DNA of 57,663 nt from Metabacillus mangrovi (GTDB taxonomy: Bacteria; Bacillota; Bacilli; Bacillales; Bacillaceae), in the NCBI RefSeq assembly GCF_009711125.1, contig NZ_WMIB01000023.1:1-57663 (forward strand), in the 5' to 3' direction. Shown piece after piece: positions 7,354 through 17,594 of the stretch (the stretch's first letter is position 1; each line of letters begins with the position of its first letter). Under the pieces are notes generated by a model. It searched no databases, was not told where the DNA came from, and saw nothing but the letters and a program-made list of their open reading frames with translations. A program made the position numbers and the translations under genes.

Positions 7354-8128
7354 AAATGGTTACATCCGTATCTTTCAGGCTTGTGATAAACATATGGCCT
7401 GGCGCATGGGTGATCATCAAATCAGGACGTGAAGCAATCGCTGCTGCCTGCGGTGTGACTCCGCACGCCCAGAACACCGGAACCTCTCCTTCTTTGATCG
7501 TCACTGCATCCCCAAAGTCGGGTGAGGATACATTCTTGATTCCAATGGACTCCGGATTTCCGATATGGACTGGCGCACCATGGGATTTGGTAGACCGCGC
7601 GGTAATTTGCACTGCTTTTGCAAGGTCCTTGGCAGGGATAGGACGCATACTGACCACCATGTTCCCCTTGAAGATGCCGCTCTCATGGCATGGAAGGTTC
7701 GTATGGTACATCGGAACATTCACATTTTCTTCGATATGCCGCACCGGGATCCCGTAATCCATCAGCGCCTTCTCGAACGTAAAGCTGCAGCCGAGGAGAA
7801 ACGCTACAAATTCGTCCTCCCATAGATCCTTGATATCATTCCGCTCGGACGTTAAAACGCCATTTTCATACACTCTATACTTCGGAACATCTGTCCGGAG
7901 ATCTGCTTCCGGTGCACTCAGCGCAGGGATATAGGATCCTGCATCGGTAACATCCAACACAGGGCAGGCCTTTTCATTTCTTTGGCAAAATAACAGAAAA
8001 TCAAAAGCCAGAGGTTTTCTCAGGATCACGAGGTTGGTCTGCACGTACCCTTCTGCATGCCCCGCTGTAGGGCGAGTCCACTCATTGCTCCGGATTGCTT
8101 TTCTAATCGTTTCCAGGGTTTCTCCCAT
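7352..8128 (-). CDS. DUF1445 putative hydro-lyase (YcsI/D-glutamate cyclase-like)
   Basis: A 258-residue protein of the DUF1445 family (B. subtilis YcsI, 257 residues), annotated as putative hydro-lyase. Mammalian relatives act as D-glutamate cyclase, converting D-glutamate to 5-oxo-D-proline; the bacterial role is not settled. Family blocks seen include EFVAFLLGCSFTFEKAL, IPVRHIEENVNVPMY, ARSTKSHGAPVHIGNP, FWACGVTPQ and THAPGHMFITSL, with conserved Cys and His residues. Ribosome-binding site GGGAGGTG precedes the ATG. In other bacilli this gene often sits with 5-oxoprolinase genes, but none is present here. It forms its own unit between a terminator and a small membrane protein gene and is not part of the usual gene order at this place. 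Confidence 0.85.
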   Translation of the reverse strand: MGETLETIRKAIRSNEWTRPTAGHAEGYVQTNLVILRKPLAFDFLLFCQRNEKACPVLDVTDAGSYIPALSAPEADLRTDVPKYRVYENGVLTSERNDIKDLWEDEFVAFLLGCSFTFEKALMDYGIPVRHIEENVNVPMYHTNLPCHESGIFKGNMVVSMRPIPAKDLAKAVQITARSTKSHGAPVHIGNPESIGIKNVSSPDFGDAVTIKEGEVPVFWACGVTPQAAAIASRPDLMITHAPGHMFITSLKDTDVTI

Positions 8129-8194
8129 CTGCTCTCACCTCCCTTTCACTGTAAAGGAAACAGGAGGATAAAAACAGGGGAATTGGAAGAATAC

Positions 8195-8232
8195 AAAAAG
8201 ACCCCCGAAAGCAGCTGCCTTCAGAGGTCTTT
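8195..8232 (-). terminator. Terminator of the small membrane protein gene
   Basis: Minus strand: AAAGACC (8226-8232) pairs with GGTCTTT (8197-8203) with further pairing inside the loop, followed by TTTTTG. It begins just after the stop codon at 8239. Confidence 0.75.
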
Positions 8233-8238
8233 GAACCA

Positions 8239-8436
8239 CTACTCTCTTTTTCCATCCAATCGCCGCCGCAACACGAAAGCCGAGATCGCGAATAGGACAA
8301 AAGCTAAAGTTGAAGCAGCAGTAGTCATTTCCACCACAGTTCCTATTGTAGGATTAAACAGCTGAGCGATTGAGATGATTAAAACGGCACCAGTTACACC
8401 CATTCCTAAAATTGAGATCGCCAAAACCTTGTTCAT
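8239..8436 (-). CDS. Small two-helix membrane protein, unknown
   Basis: A 65-residue protein that I do not recognise. Two hydrophobic helices are visible, about residues 2-22 (LAISILGMGVTGAVLIISIA) and 38-54 (ASTLAFVLFAISAFVL), separated by a short polar loop and followed by a basic tail (RRRLDGKRE) that should stay in the cytoplasm. GAGGTG lies 4 nt before the second of two adjacent ATG codons, so 8436 is preferred over 8439. It is preceded by a ~200-bp gap after the rpsI terminator and has its own terminator, so it looks like a monocistronic gene. It could equally be a short toxin-like, stress or sporulation peptide; nothing decides this. Confidence 0.65.
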   Translation of the reverse strand: MNKVLAISILGMGVTGAVLIISIAQLFNPTIGTVVEMTTAASTLAFVLFAISAFVLRRRLDGKRE

Positions 8437-8629
8437 CATTCACCTCACAGGCATTTGAAATAAGCAGCCGCTCCAGTAATATCACCGGCCTGTACAGATC
8501 GGACAGTCTCAGCACACATTCAAATGTACTTTTCCGGGAGAACTGAAACAGAAAATCACCAGACTCATTAACCTTTCTTTAAGAATACAAAACATTCCTT
8601 TACTTGTTTAAAAATAAGCCTTCAGACAT

Positions 8630-8658
8630 AAAAAAAACCCCCAACCAAAATGGTTGAG
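8630..8658 (-). terminator. Terminator after rpsI
   Basis: Minus strand: CAACC-ATTTT-GGTTG followed by GGGGG and eight T. It ends the rplM-rpsI unit. The stem is short but the U-tract is long. The 200-bp stretch between here and the small membrane protein start holds nothing else I can identify. Confidence 0.7.
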
Positions 8659-8676
8659 AGTCTTTGAAACGAAAAA

Positions 8677-9069
8677 TTAACGTTTTGAGAACTGAGGTGC
8701 ACGGCGTGCGCCTTTAAGTCCGTATTTTTTACGCTCTTTCATACGTGCGTCACGAGTCAGAAGACCTGCGCGCTTAAGAGTTGTACGGAACTCAGGATCT
8801 GCTTGAAGCAATGCACGGGAGATTCCGTGACGGATCGCGCCAGCTTGGCCTGCGAATCCGCCGCCGTTTACGTTAACCAGTACATCGTAAGTAGAACCAG
8901 TTTCAGTCAAGTTAAGCGGCTGTCTTACGTCCTCGATTAGAGCTGCGAATGGGATGTAGTCTTTAATGTCGCGTTTATTAACAACGATCTTGCCTTCACC
9001 TGGAACCAGGCGTACACGAGCAACGGAGCTCTTGCGGCGGCCAGTACCGTAATATTGAACCTGTGCCAA
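8677..9069 (-). CDS. rpsI: Ribosomal protein uS9
   Basis: 130 residues, full length for bacterial S9. The protein binds the head of the 30S subunit, and its C-terminal tail reaches the P-site tRNA; the conserved ending QFSKR is intact. Blocks such as [14 protein letters not shown] and [14 protein letters not shown] are typical. It is 20 bp downstream of rplM in a two-gene unit. Confidence 0.98.
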   Translation of the reverse strand: MAQVQYYGTGRRKSSVARVRLVPGEGKIVVNKRDIKDYIPFAALIEDVRQPLNLTETGSTYDVLVNVNGGGFAGQAGAIRHGISRALLQADPEFRTTLKRAGLLTRDARMKERKKYGLKGARRAPQFSKR

Positions 9070-9089
9070 ATTGATAACCTCCTTATTAA

Positions 9090-9527
9090 TTAACCGCGAA
9101 GTTCGTAAACTTCAGGCTGTTGTGCTTGGTGTGGATGCTCTGCACCAGCGTAAACGTGCAGTTTTTTGAAGATTTGACGGCCAAGGGAATTCTTTGGAAG
9201 CATTCCTTTGATCGCTAGCTCAAGCATTTTTTCAGCGTAGTTTGTACGCATTTCAAGAGCTGTTCTTGATTTAAGTCCGCCTGGGAATTGGCTGTGACGG
9301 TAGTAAATTTTATCAGTCAATTTCTTACCAGTCAGTTCAATTTTTTCAGCGTTGATGATGATTACGTGATCTCCAGTGTCTACATGTGGTGTGAATGTCG
9401 GCTTGTGTTTGCCGCGAAGAATGGATGCTACTTCAGTAGAAAGACGGCCCAAAGTTTTGCCCGCTGCATCTACTACGTACCACTTACGGTCAACTTCGCT
9501 AGCTTTCGCCATATACGTTGTACGCAT
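9090..9527 (-). CDS. rplM: Ribosomal protein uL13
   Basis: 145 residues, the same as B. subtilis L13, an early-assembly protein of the 50S subunit. Conserved stretches include [24 protein letters not shown] and AIKGMLPKN. It is the first gene of the rplM-rpsI pair, with its own promoter and a leader that resembles the autoregulatory L13 leader of Bacillus. Confidence 0.98.
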   Translation of the reverse strand: MRTTYMAKASEVDRKWYVVDAAGKTLGRLSTEVASILRGKHKPTFTPHVDTGDHVIIINAEKIELTGKKLTDKIYYRHSQFPGGLKSRTALEMRTNYAEKMLELAIKGMLPKNSLGRQIFKKLHVYAGAEHPHQAQQPEVYELRG

Positions 9528-9629
9528 TAAATTTTCCCTCCTAAATATCGTTCCATAAACGTGAGTTCCTTTTATTTCAAAACACGATGAGCTTTCCGGG
9601 GCTTTATCGTGGGGATGAAATACATACCA
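9528..9629 (-). ncRNA. Probable L13 ribosomal leader
   Basis: About 100 nt lie between the predicted transcription start and the rplM start codon. They contain a hairpin with arms CACGAT and ATCGTG (9583-9611 on the plus strand) plus an inner AGC/GCT pairing. Bacillus rplM has a known leader thought to bind L13 for feedback control. Position and hairpin fit; I could not match the full consensus by eye. Confidence 0.55.
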
Positions 9630-9635
9630 TGTGAT

Positions 9636-9664
9636 AGTTTATCTCAGTAACAGCGCAATGTCAA
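9636..9664 (-). promoter_or_regulatory. Promoter of rplM-rpsI (sigma-A)
   Basis: Minus strand: perfect -35 TTGACA (9659-9664), 17-bp spacer, -10 TAAACT (9636-9641). It lies just after truA, so rplM-rpsI can be transcribed independently of the superoperon. Confidence 0.75.
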
Positions 9665-9682
9665 GACAATGTTACACCTGGT

Positions 9683-10423
9683 TTAGTTGTCATAGAAAAC
9701 TCTGTGCAAGTAAAGGCCATGGCCGGGTGCAGTCTTGCCGGTTCTGGTCCTGTCCCTCGAGTGGAGCATACGGGGCAGTTCCTCAGGCAGAGTGCTTCCT
9801 GTTCCGGCATCCAGCAAGGTTCCCATGATAATCCGCACCATATTGTACAAAAACCCGTTTCCCCTGATGGACATCGTCAGCAAATGTCCTTCCCTGGAAA
9901 AGGAAATGGAGGAAATTGTCCGGATCCGGTCCTCTATTTCCGTTTTCGCTGAACAGAAGGCTGTGAAGTCATGGGTTCCAATCAAATGTACTGCAGCAGC
10001 CTCCATTTTTTCCAGATCAAGAGGATATGGATAGTGATAGGCATAATTGCGGGAGAAAACATCCTGGACGGGAGACAGATCGATCAGATAGCGGTACTCT
10101 TTTCCGCATGCATTGAATCTGGCATGAAAGGAGTCCGGGACCTCTTCCGCTGCCAGAACCCTGATGTCCTCCGGGAGAATCGAATTCAAGGCTTTCGGCC
10201 ATCGTTCTTCCGGAATGGATAGAGGCGTATCAAAATGGATGACCTGGCCCCGTGCATGCACCTTCGCATCTGTCCGCCCTGAACCTGAAACTCTGACCAC
10301 CGTCCCTTTGTGGAGCCGGCTGAGCGCTTTTTCGAGCTCCTCCTGGACAGACCGGGCGGAGGGCTGGATCTGATAGCCGTAGAAGCCAGTCCCATCATAG
10401 GCAATCGTCATTTTAATCCTCAA
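9683..10423 (-). CDS. truA: tRNA pseudouridine(38-40) synthase TruA
   Basis: A 246-residue enzyme (B. subtilis 247) that converts uridines 38-40 of the tRNA anticodon arm to pseudouridine. The catalytic aspartate lies in GSGRTDAKVHARGQV (Asp52 region), the defining motif. Other blocks are AYDGTGFYGYQIQPSARSVQ at the N-terminus and FLYNMVRIIMGTLL near the C-terminus. The start is TTG at 10423 with AAGGGGG 7 nt before it; an ATG four codons later is possible. It is 12 bp downstream of ecfT, as in B. subtilis. Confidence 0.95.
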   Translation of the reverse strand: MRIKMTIAYDGTGFYGYQIQPSARSVQEELEKALSRLHKGTVVRVSGSGRTDAKVHARGQVIHFDTPLSIPEERWPKALNSILPEDIRVLAAEEVPDSFHARFNACGKEYRYLIDLSPVQDVFSRNYAYHYPYPLDLEKMEAAAVHLIGTHDFTAFCSAKTEIEDRIRTISSISFSREGHLLTMSIRGNGFLYNMVRIIMGTLLDAGTGSTLPEELPRMLHSRDRTRTGKTAPGHGLYLHRVFYDN

Positions 10424-10435
10424 CGGGAATCCCCC

Positions 10436-11230
10436 TTATGAACGCAGAAGCAGAAGGCCAGCTGTTAAGATCAGAAGCAGAACCATGATCAGCGAATCCT
10501 GCCGGTCCCACTTCAGCTGTCTGTACTTCGTTCTTCCTTCGCCGCCCTGGTACCCCCTCGCTTCCATCGCTGTAGCGAGTTCCTCAGCCCTTTTAAAAGC
10601 ACTGATGAACAAAGGGACCAGGAGCGGCACGATGGCCTGCACACGCTTTGTGAGCGGGCCTGAAGAGAAGTCAGTGCCGCGGGCCATCTGGGCTTTCATG
10701 ATTTTGTCTGTCTCATCCGTCAGAGTCGGAATGAACCTCAGCGCAATCGACATCATAAGCGCCAGTTCATGGACAGGCAGCCCGATCTTTTTAAACGGGT
10801 GAAGCAAATTCTCCATGCCGTCGGTCACTTCAATCGGGGTTGTCGTTAACGTCAGCAAGGTTGTCATAATGATTAAATACAAAAAACGGAGCGAGATGTA
10901 GATTCCCTGCCTCAAGCCTTCTTCGTGCACAGAGATAAAGGAGAACTGAAAAAGGACAGGCCCTTCTTTCGTCACGAGAATGTGAAGAAGGAAGGTAAAT
11001 AGAATGATCCAGAGAATCGGCTTCAGCCCGGCTGCAATGAACCTTGGCGGAAGCTTCGTTAATGCAGTAACCGCGATCGTAAAGAGACCGAGCAGGGCAT
11101 AGGCTGCTGTATTATTGGCAAGAAATACGATAAAGACGAAAAGGAAGACGAGCAAAAGCTTCGACCTTGGATCCAGCCGGTGGATAAAGGAATCTCCCGG
11201 CACGTACTTCCCGATAATGATTCCGTTCAT
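10436..11230 (-). CDS. ecfT: ECF transporter transmembrane subunit EcfT
   Basis: A 264-residue membrane protein, the T component shared by energy-coupling-factor vitamin transporters. Hydrophobic segments occupy roughly residues 25-60, 65-90, 105-125 and 240-262. The two Ala-Arg-Gly signatures that couple to the ATPases are present as MARGTDFSSG and MEARGYQGG. It links substrate-binding S proteins encoded elsewhere to EcfA1/EcfA2. Its start codon overlaps the ecfA2 stop by 4 nt, indicating translational coupling. Confidence 0.95.
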   Translation of the reverse strand: MNGIIIGKYVPGDSFIHRLDPRSKLLLVFLFVFIVFLANNTAAYALLGLFTIAVTALTKLPPRFIAAGLKPILWIILFTFLLHILVTKEGPVLFQFSFISVHEEGLRQGIYISLRFLYLIIMTTLLTLTTTPIEVTDGMENLLHPFKKIGLPVHELALMMSIALRFIPTLTDETDKIMKAQMARGTDFSSGPLTKRVQAIVPLLVPLFISAFKRAEELATAMEARGYQGGEGRTKYRQLKWDRQDSLIMVLLLILTAGLLLLRS

Positions 11231-12096
11231 CGGTCCCCCTCCTTCAAGTATAATGCCTGAAGCGAGCGGACCGTTTCTTCAATCGTCATCGGAGTTCCTT
11301 GAATCCGGACGCCGAGCTTTGCTTCGAGTGTATGTTTAAACTGGACGGTTTCCGGAAGGCGAAGCCCTGCTTCTTTAATCTTCTCAGCAGAGGAAAAAAC
11401 CTCTTCCGGCGTACCCTTTACATGAATGGTTCCTTTGTGCAAGACAATCAGATTCTCAGCGTACCTTGCGGCATCCTCCATGCTGTGGGTAACAAGTATC
11501 GTCGTCAGGCCTTTTTCCCGGTGGAGCCGGCTGAACAGATCCATAATGTCACGCCGTCCTTTCGGATCAAGGCCTGCAGTAGGCTCGTCCAATACGAGCA
11601 CCTCAGGCTCCATGGCAAGCACTCCCGCAATGGCCGTTCTTCTCATCTGCCCTCCGCTTAAATCAAAGGGAGAGCGCTCCAGCACTTCAGCGGGAAGTCC
11701 GACCGTTTCAGCAAGACTCCTTGCCTTTTGGTGGGCTTCATCCTCAGACATGCCAAAGTTCATCGGTCCGAACATAATATCCTTTTCTACTGTTTCCTCA
11801 AAAAGCTGATGCTCGGGAAACTGAAAAACGATGCCTACCTTCTTCCTGATGCTCTTCAGGTTTTTAGCTTTCTCCTTTGCCTGGATGGTTCGGTCACCTA
11901 TCGTGATCGAGCCTTCAGTCGGCTTCAGCAAACCATTCAGATGCTGGAGGAGGGTAGATTTACCAGAACCGGTATGCCCGATTATGGCCGTATACGAACC
12001 AGAGCGGATATGAAGATCCATACCGTAGATCGCCCGCTTTTCAAAAGGGGTGCGCGGATTGTACGTATGCTCTAATCCCTTTGCTGTAATGTCCAT
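11227..12096 (-). CDS. ecfA2: ECF transporter ATPase EcfA2
   Basis: A 289-residue ABC ATPase (B. subtilis YbaE). Walker A is GHTGSGKST near residue 40, the signature is DLSGGQMRR near 143, Walker B is VLVLDEPTAGLDP, and a switch histidine lies in LVTHSMEDA. It forms a heterodimer with EcfA1 that drives import of vitamins such as riboflavin, folate or biotin through EcfT and interchangeable S proteins. The signature has MRR where EcfA1 has KQR, the usual difference between the two. It overlaps ecfA1 by 25 nt. Confidence 0.95.
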   Translation of the reverse strand: MDITAKGLEHTYNPRTPFEKRAIYGMDLHIRSGSYTAIIGHTGSGKSTLLQHLNGLLKPTEGSITIGDRTIQAKEKAKNLKSIRKKVGIVFQFPEHQLFEETVEKDIMFGPMNFGMSEDEAHQKARSLAETVGLPAEVLERSPFDLSGGQMRRTAIAGVLAMEPEVLVLDEPTAGLDPKGRRDIMDLFSRLHREKGLTTILVTHSMEDAARYAENLIVLHKGTIHVKGTPEEVFSSAEKIKEAGLRLPETVQFKHTLEAKLGVRIQGTPMTIEETVRSLQALYLKEGDR

Positions 12097-12911
12097 AACT
12101 CATCCACCAATCCTTGTTCTGTCAGATGATTTGTCTGCAAGGGAATTCCGGCATTCCGGAGCTCCTGGCTCAGCTTAAAGGGGAACGGAAGGTCGAGGCC
12201 GATCCGGGTCAGCTCTTCTCCTGCTGAAAAAATCAGCTCCGGTTTTCCTTCCTTCAGCTTCCTGCCTTTGTTCATGACAATAATGCGGTCTGCCTTGGAT
12301 GCTTCCTCCAGGTCGTGTGTAATAGAAAGAACCGTTACTGCCCCGTCGCTGTTTAGAAGCCGAACGGTATCCATAACATCTTCACGGCCGATTGGATCGA
12401 GCATGGAAGTAGCTTCATCGAGGATCATAATTTCAGGCCTGACAGCGAGTACGCCGGCAATCGCGACCCTCTGCTTTTGCCCGCCTGACAGATGGTGCGG
12501 CTCTTGATCGAGAAAAGCATCCATCTTAACCTGCTTTGCAGCCCAATCCACCCTCTTAATCATTTCATCACGGGGGACTCCGTTATTTTCCAGACCAAAA
12601 GCCACATCATCTTTAACAGTGGTGCCAACAAACTGATTGTCGGGATTTTGAAAGACCATCCCTACCTTTTTGCGGATCTCCCAAATGGTTTCTTCAGCAA
12701 GCTCCATGCCTGCAATCGTTACTGTGCCTTTTGACGGCATCAGCAGACCGTTTAATAGTCTGGCCAGTGTGGATTTGCCTGAACCGTTATGGCCGACAAT
12801 CGCGAGCCACTCTCCTTCATAAATACTGAAAGATACCTCATCCAAAGCAGGCTTTTCACTTTCAGGATAGGCAAAGGTTACATTCTCGACTCGTGCGATC
12901 TCTTTTCTCAC
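12072..12911 (-). CDS. ecfA1: ECF transporter ATPase EcfA1
   Basis: About 279 residues (B. subtilis YbxA 281). Walker A GHNGSGKST, signature HLSGGQKQR, Walker B IMILDEATSMLDP and switch His in SITHDLEEA are all intact. It pairs with EcfA2 in the shared vitamin-transport module. The start is uncertain: GTG at 12911 gives the family length and has AGGGGAG 11 nt upstream, whereas GTG at 12932 or TTG at 12938 would add 7 or 9 residues. It is the first gene of ecfA1-ecfA2-ecfT-truA, downstream of the rplQ terminator and an unexplained hairpin cluster. Confidence 0.92.
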   Translation of the reverse strand: MRKEIARVENVTFAYPESEKPALDEVSFSIYEGEWLAIVGHNGSGKSTLARLLNGLLMPSKGTVTIAGMELAEETIWEIRKKVGMVFQNPDNQFVGTTVKDDVAFGLENNGVPRDEMIKRVDWAAKQVKMDAFLDQEPHHLSGGQKQRVAIAGVLAVRPEIMILDEATSMLDPIGREDVMDTVRLLNSDGAVTVLSITHDLEEASKADRIIVMNKGRKLKEGKPELIFSAGEELTRIGLDLPFPFKLSQELRNAGIPLQTNHLTEQGLVDELWTLQQRD

Positions 12912-12954
12912 AGCCTGCTCAACTCCCCTCACGCTCAAACTTCCGTATAAATAA

Positions 12955-13078
12955 AAAAAGGTCTGATAACTGGGATTGGCGGACAGAATCTGCCCGCCAT
13001 AGTCTCAGTCGTATTCGGCTCCTTACAGCGTCTCCGCTGTCTATCCGCCTATGAAGCCTCATAATGCCAGAAAGGCTT
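12955..13078 (-). other. Hairpin cluster of unknown nature before ecfA1
   Basis: Between the rplQ terminator and ecfA1 the minus strand contains three separate hairpins: GAAGCCT/AGGCTTC with a 13-nt loop, ACAGCG-GAGA-CGCTGT with a GNRA-type loop, and GGCGGGCAGA/TCTGTCCGCC. An upstream GGCGGA can pair alternatively with the last TCCGCC. The T-rich run that follows (plus-strand A-run at 12952-12959) is about 17 nt beyond the last stem. It could be an intergenic repeat element, a leader RNA of the ecf genes, or a decayed gene; it codes for nothing recognisable. Confidence 0.5.
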
Positions 13079-13084
13079 CCTTGT

Positions 13085-13119
13085 AAAAAAGGGCAAATCA
13101 GCTTAAAGCTGTCCCGCCC
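13085..13119 (-). terminator. Terminator after rplQ
   Basis: Minus strand: GGGC with inner stem CAGCTT/AAGCTG and closing GCCC, followed by TTTTTTAC. It lies 12 bp after the rplQ stop and closes the S10-spc-alpha superoperon. Confidence 0.8.
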
Positions 13120-13130
13120 TCTTTACATTC

Positions 13131-13529
13131 TTACACAAGCTCAATGATAACCATTGGAGCTCCGTCTCCGCGGCGCGGTCCAAGTTTCATGATACGAGTG
13201 TATCCGCCTTGGCGCTCGCCGTAACGGCCTGCGATATCAGTGAAAAGTTTTTCCAAAGCATATTTCGCTTTTTGTTTTTCTTTTCCGTTTTTATCTTCTC
13301 CAACTGTAACCATTTCAGCTACTTCATTACGAACGAATGCTGCAGCTTGACGGCGTGCGTGAAGATCTCCGCGTTTTCCTAGAGTAATCATTTTATCTAC
13401 AACAGAACGCAATTCTTTTGCACGAGCTTCAGTCGTCTCGATGCGCTCGTTGATGATAAGATCAGTAGCCAGGTCACGAAGTAGTGCTTTACGTTGTGAG
13501 CTAGTGCGGCCCAATTTTCTGTATGACAT
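13131..13529 (-). CDS. rplQ: Ribosomal protein bL17
   Basis: 132 residues; B. subtilis L17 has 120. It is a 50S protein near the peptide exit tunnel. The N-terminal [18 protein letters not shown] and C-terminal [19 protein letters not shown] are conserved. About 12 extra charged residues ([15 protein letters not shown]) sit near residue 75 between the two halves. The ATG at 13529 follows AAAGGAGGGG and was chosen over the upstream in-frame start. Last gene of the alpha operon, downstream of rpoA. Confidence 0.97.
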   Translation of the reverse strand: MSYRKLGRTSSQRKALLRDLATDLIINERIETTEARAKELRSVVDKMITLGKRGDLHARRQAAAFVRNEVAEMVTVGEDKNGKEKQKAKYALEKLFTDIAGRYGERQGGYTRIMKLGPRRGDGAPMVIIELV

Positions 13530-13594
13530 GTGATGTCCCCTCCTTTGAATAGGCTTTGCGTGCGGAAAACACACAAAATGCTGGAAAGAGTGAA

Positions 13595-14539
13595 TCAGTC
13601 GTCTTTACGAAGACCTAATCCGAGTTCTTCCAATTTTGCTTTTACTTCTTCAAGAGATTTACGTCCAAGGTTGCGGACCTTCATCATATCTTCTTCGGTC
13701 TTGTTCGCAAGTTCCTGAACCGTATTAATGCCAGCACGTTTCAAACAGTTGTATGAACGCACGGAGAGATCCAATTCTTCAATCGTCATCTCTAATACTT
13801 TCTCTTTTTGATCTTCTTCTTTTTCAACCATAATCTCTGCATTTTGGGCTTCATCGGTCAAGCCAACAAAAATGTTCAGATGTTCAGTCAAAATTTTGGC
13901 ACCAAGGGCAACTGCCTCTTTAGGTCCATTGCTTCCGTCTGTCCAAACGTCAAGCGTTAGCTTATCAAAGTTCGCCACTTGTCCTACGCGGGTATTTTCA
14001 ACCTGATAAGAAACACGGGAAACTGGTGTATAGATCGAATCGATCGGGATGACTCCGATTGGCTGATCCTCGCGCTTGTTCGCATCAGCAGGAGTGTATC
14101 CGCGGCCTCTTCTTGCTGTTAATCTCATTCGAAGTGTAGAATCTTTCGCCAGTGTTGCGATATGAAGATCAGGGTTAAGGATTTCAATATCACTGTCATG
14201 CGTAATATCTGCTGCCGTAACAGCACCTTCTCCTTGAATATCAATCTCAAGCGTTTTTTCTTCTTCTGAATAGATTTTAAGAGCAAGCTTCTTAACGTTT
14301 AAGATTATGGATGTAACATCTTCTACGACGCCTTCAATCGTCGAAAATTCATGCAGGACACCGTCAATCTGGATCGATGTTACAGCAGCACCAGGGAGAG
14401 AAGATAATAGAATACGACGTAAGGAGTTACCCAAAGTAGTACCATATCCGCGCTCGAGTGGTTCGACGACGAATTTGCCGTACTTGGCATCTTCGCTGAT
14501 TTCAACCGTTTCGATTTTTGGTTTTTCAATCTCAATCAT
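13595..14539 (-). CDS. rpoA: RNA polymerase alpha subunit
   Basis: 314 residues, the same as B. subtilis. The N-terminal domain (about 1-230, with [21 protein letters not shown]) dimerises and scaffolds beta and beta'. A charged linker leads to the C-terminal domain (about 245-314, [19 protein letters not shown] and [13 protein letters not shown]), which contacts UP elements and regulators. It lies between rpsK and rplQ in the alpha operon, preceded by a 183-bp gap with a hairpin. Confidence 0.98.
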   Translation of the reverse strand: MIEIEKPKIETVEISEDAKYGKFVVEPLERGYGTTLGNSLRRILLSSLPGAAVTSIQIDGVLHEFSTIEGVVEDVTSIILNVKKLALKIYSEEEKTLEIDIQGEGAVTAADITHDSDIEILNPDLHIATLAKDSTLRMRLTARRGRGYTPADANKREDQPIGVIPIDSIYTPVSRVSYQVENTRVGQVANFDKLTLDVWTDGSNGPKEAVALGAKILTEHLNIFVGLTDEAQNAEIMVEKEEDQKEKVLEMTIEELDLSVRSYNCLKRAGINTVQELANKTEEDMMKVRNLGRKSLEEVKAKLEELGLGLRKDD

Positions 14540-14640
14540 TCAATAAAACCCTCCTTCAAAACGTCGAAACCCCGGTTAAAGATCAAGTTACCCGGATCTA
14601 ACCGAAATTCCCCATTATAATGTCCCGATTGTGCACATGC

Positions 14641-14660
14641 GCAGAATTGGGAAATTCTGC
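14641..14660 (-). other. Hairpin in the rpsK-rpoA gap
   Basis: A perfect inverted repeat GCAGAATT-TCCC-AATTCTGC with a 4-nt loop, about 100 nt before rpoA. No T-run follows, so it is not a standard terminator. TATAAT sequences lie just upstream on the minus strand, but I found no convincing -35 for them. It may be a processing or stabilising element in the long mRNA. Confidence 0.5.
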
Positions 14661-14722
14661 TCTCAATTATATACTGTATCATAACCCATTATAGACAGGG
14701 ATACGAAATCTATACAGAAAAT

Positions 14723-15121
<399 letters not shown>

Positions 15122-15136
15122 TTAACCTCCTTTACC

Positions 15137-15505
<369 letters not shown>

Positions 15506-15525
15506 TCAGTGCACCTCCTTATGTT

Positions 15526-15893
<368 letters not shown>

Positions 15894-15918
15894 TAAGTTG
15901 TTTTCTCCCTTCTTCAAA

Positions 15919-16112
15919 TCAGCAATCTGCCAGACCGGCAAATTCCATATAGCGGAAAGCTATATTCCTGTATTCACTGCTCTGAACTTCCGGAGATACG
16001 CAATTAAAGAACTTAAAGTGGTGGATGTGTTCTGGGGAGAATGAAACGTCCGTTTGTCTCCATCTTCCACTATAACGAGACTCAAACTTCCGGAGTTCTG
16101 CATCCGTCTGCA
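15919..16112 (-). pseudogene. Frameshifted remnant of the KOW-domain protein gene (ybzG-like)
   Basis: In many bacilli a small KOW-domain RNA-binding protein is encoded between map and infA. Here no intact ORF exists, but two frames carry successive pieces of such a protein. One frame reads LVIVEDGDKRTFHSPQ, resembling the family's FVLIADGDKRKFDRP. Another frame then reads HHFKFFNCVSPEVQSS, resembling HHLKFxGYVSPEVxxS. The second piece ends early at a TGA (15919-15921), without the expected GRVTNGKLRF tail. No good start or ribosome-binding site remains. I infer a decayed gene; a sequencing error could explain the frameshift but not the truncated tail. Confidence 0.55.
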
Positions 16113-16140
16113 GTCTGTTAAAGCGTCATCGTCTTTTGCT

Positions 16141-17549
<1,409 letters not shown>

Positions 17550-17594
17550 TCAGTCTCTATATAAAGGGAATGGGCGCAGCTGCGTCCCATTACC

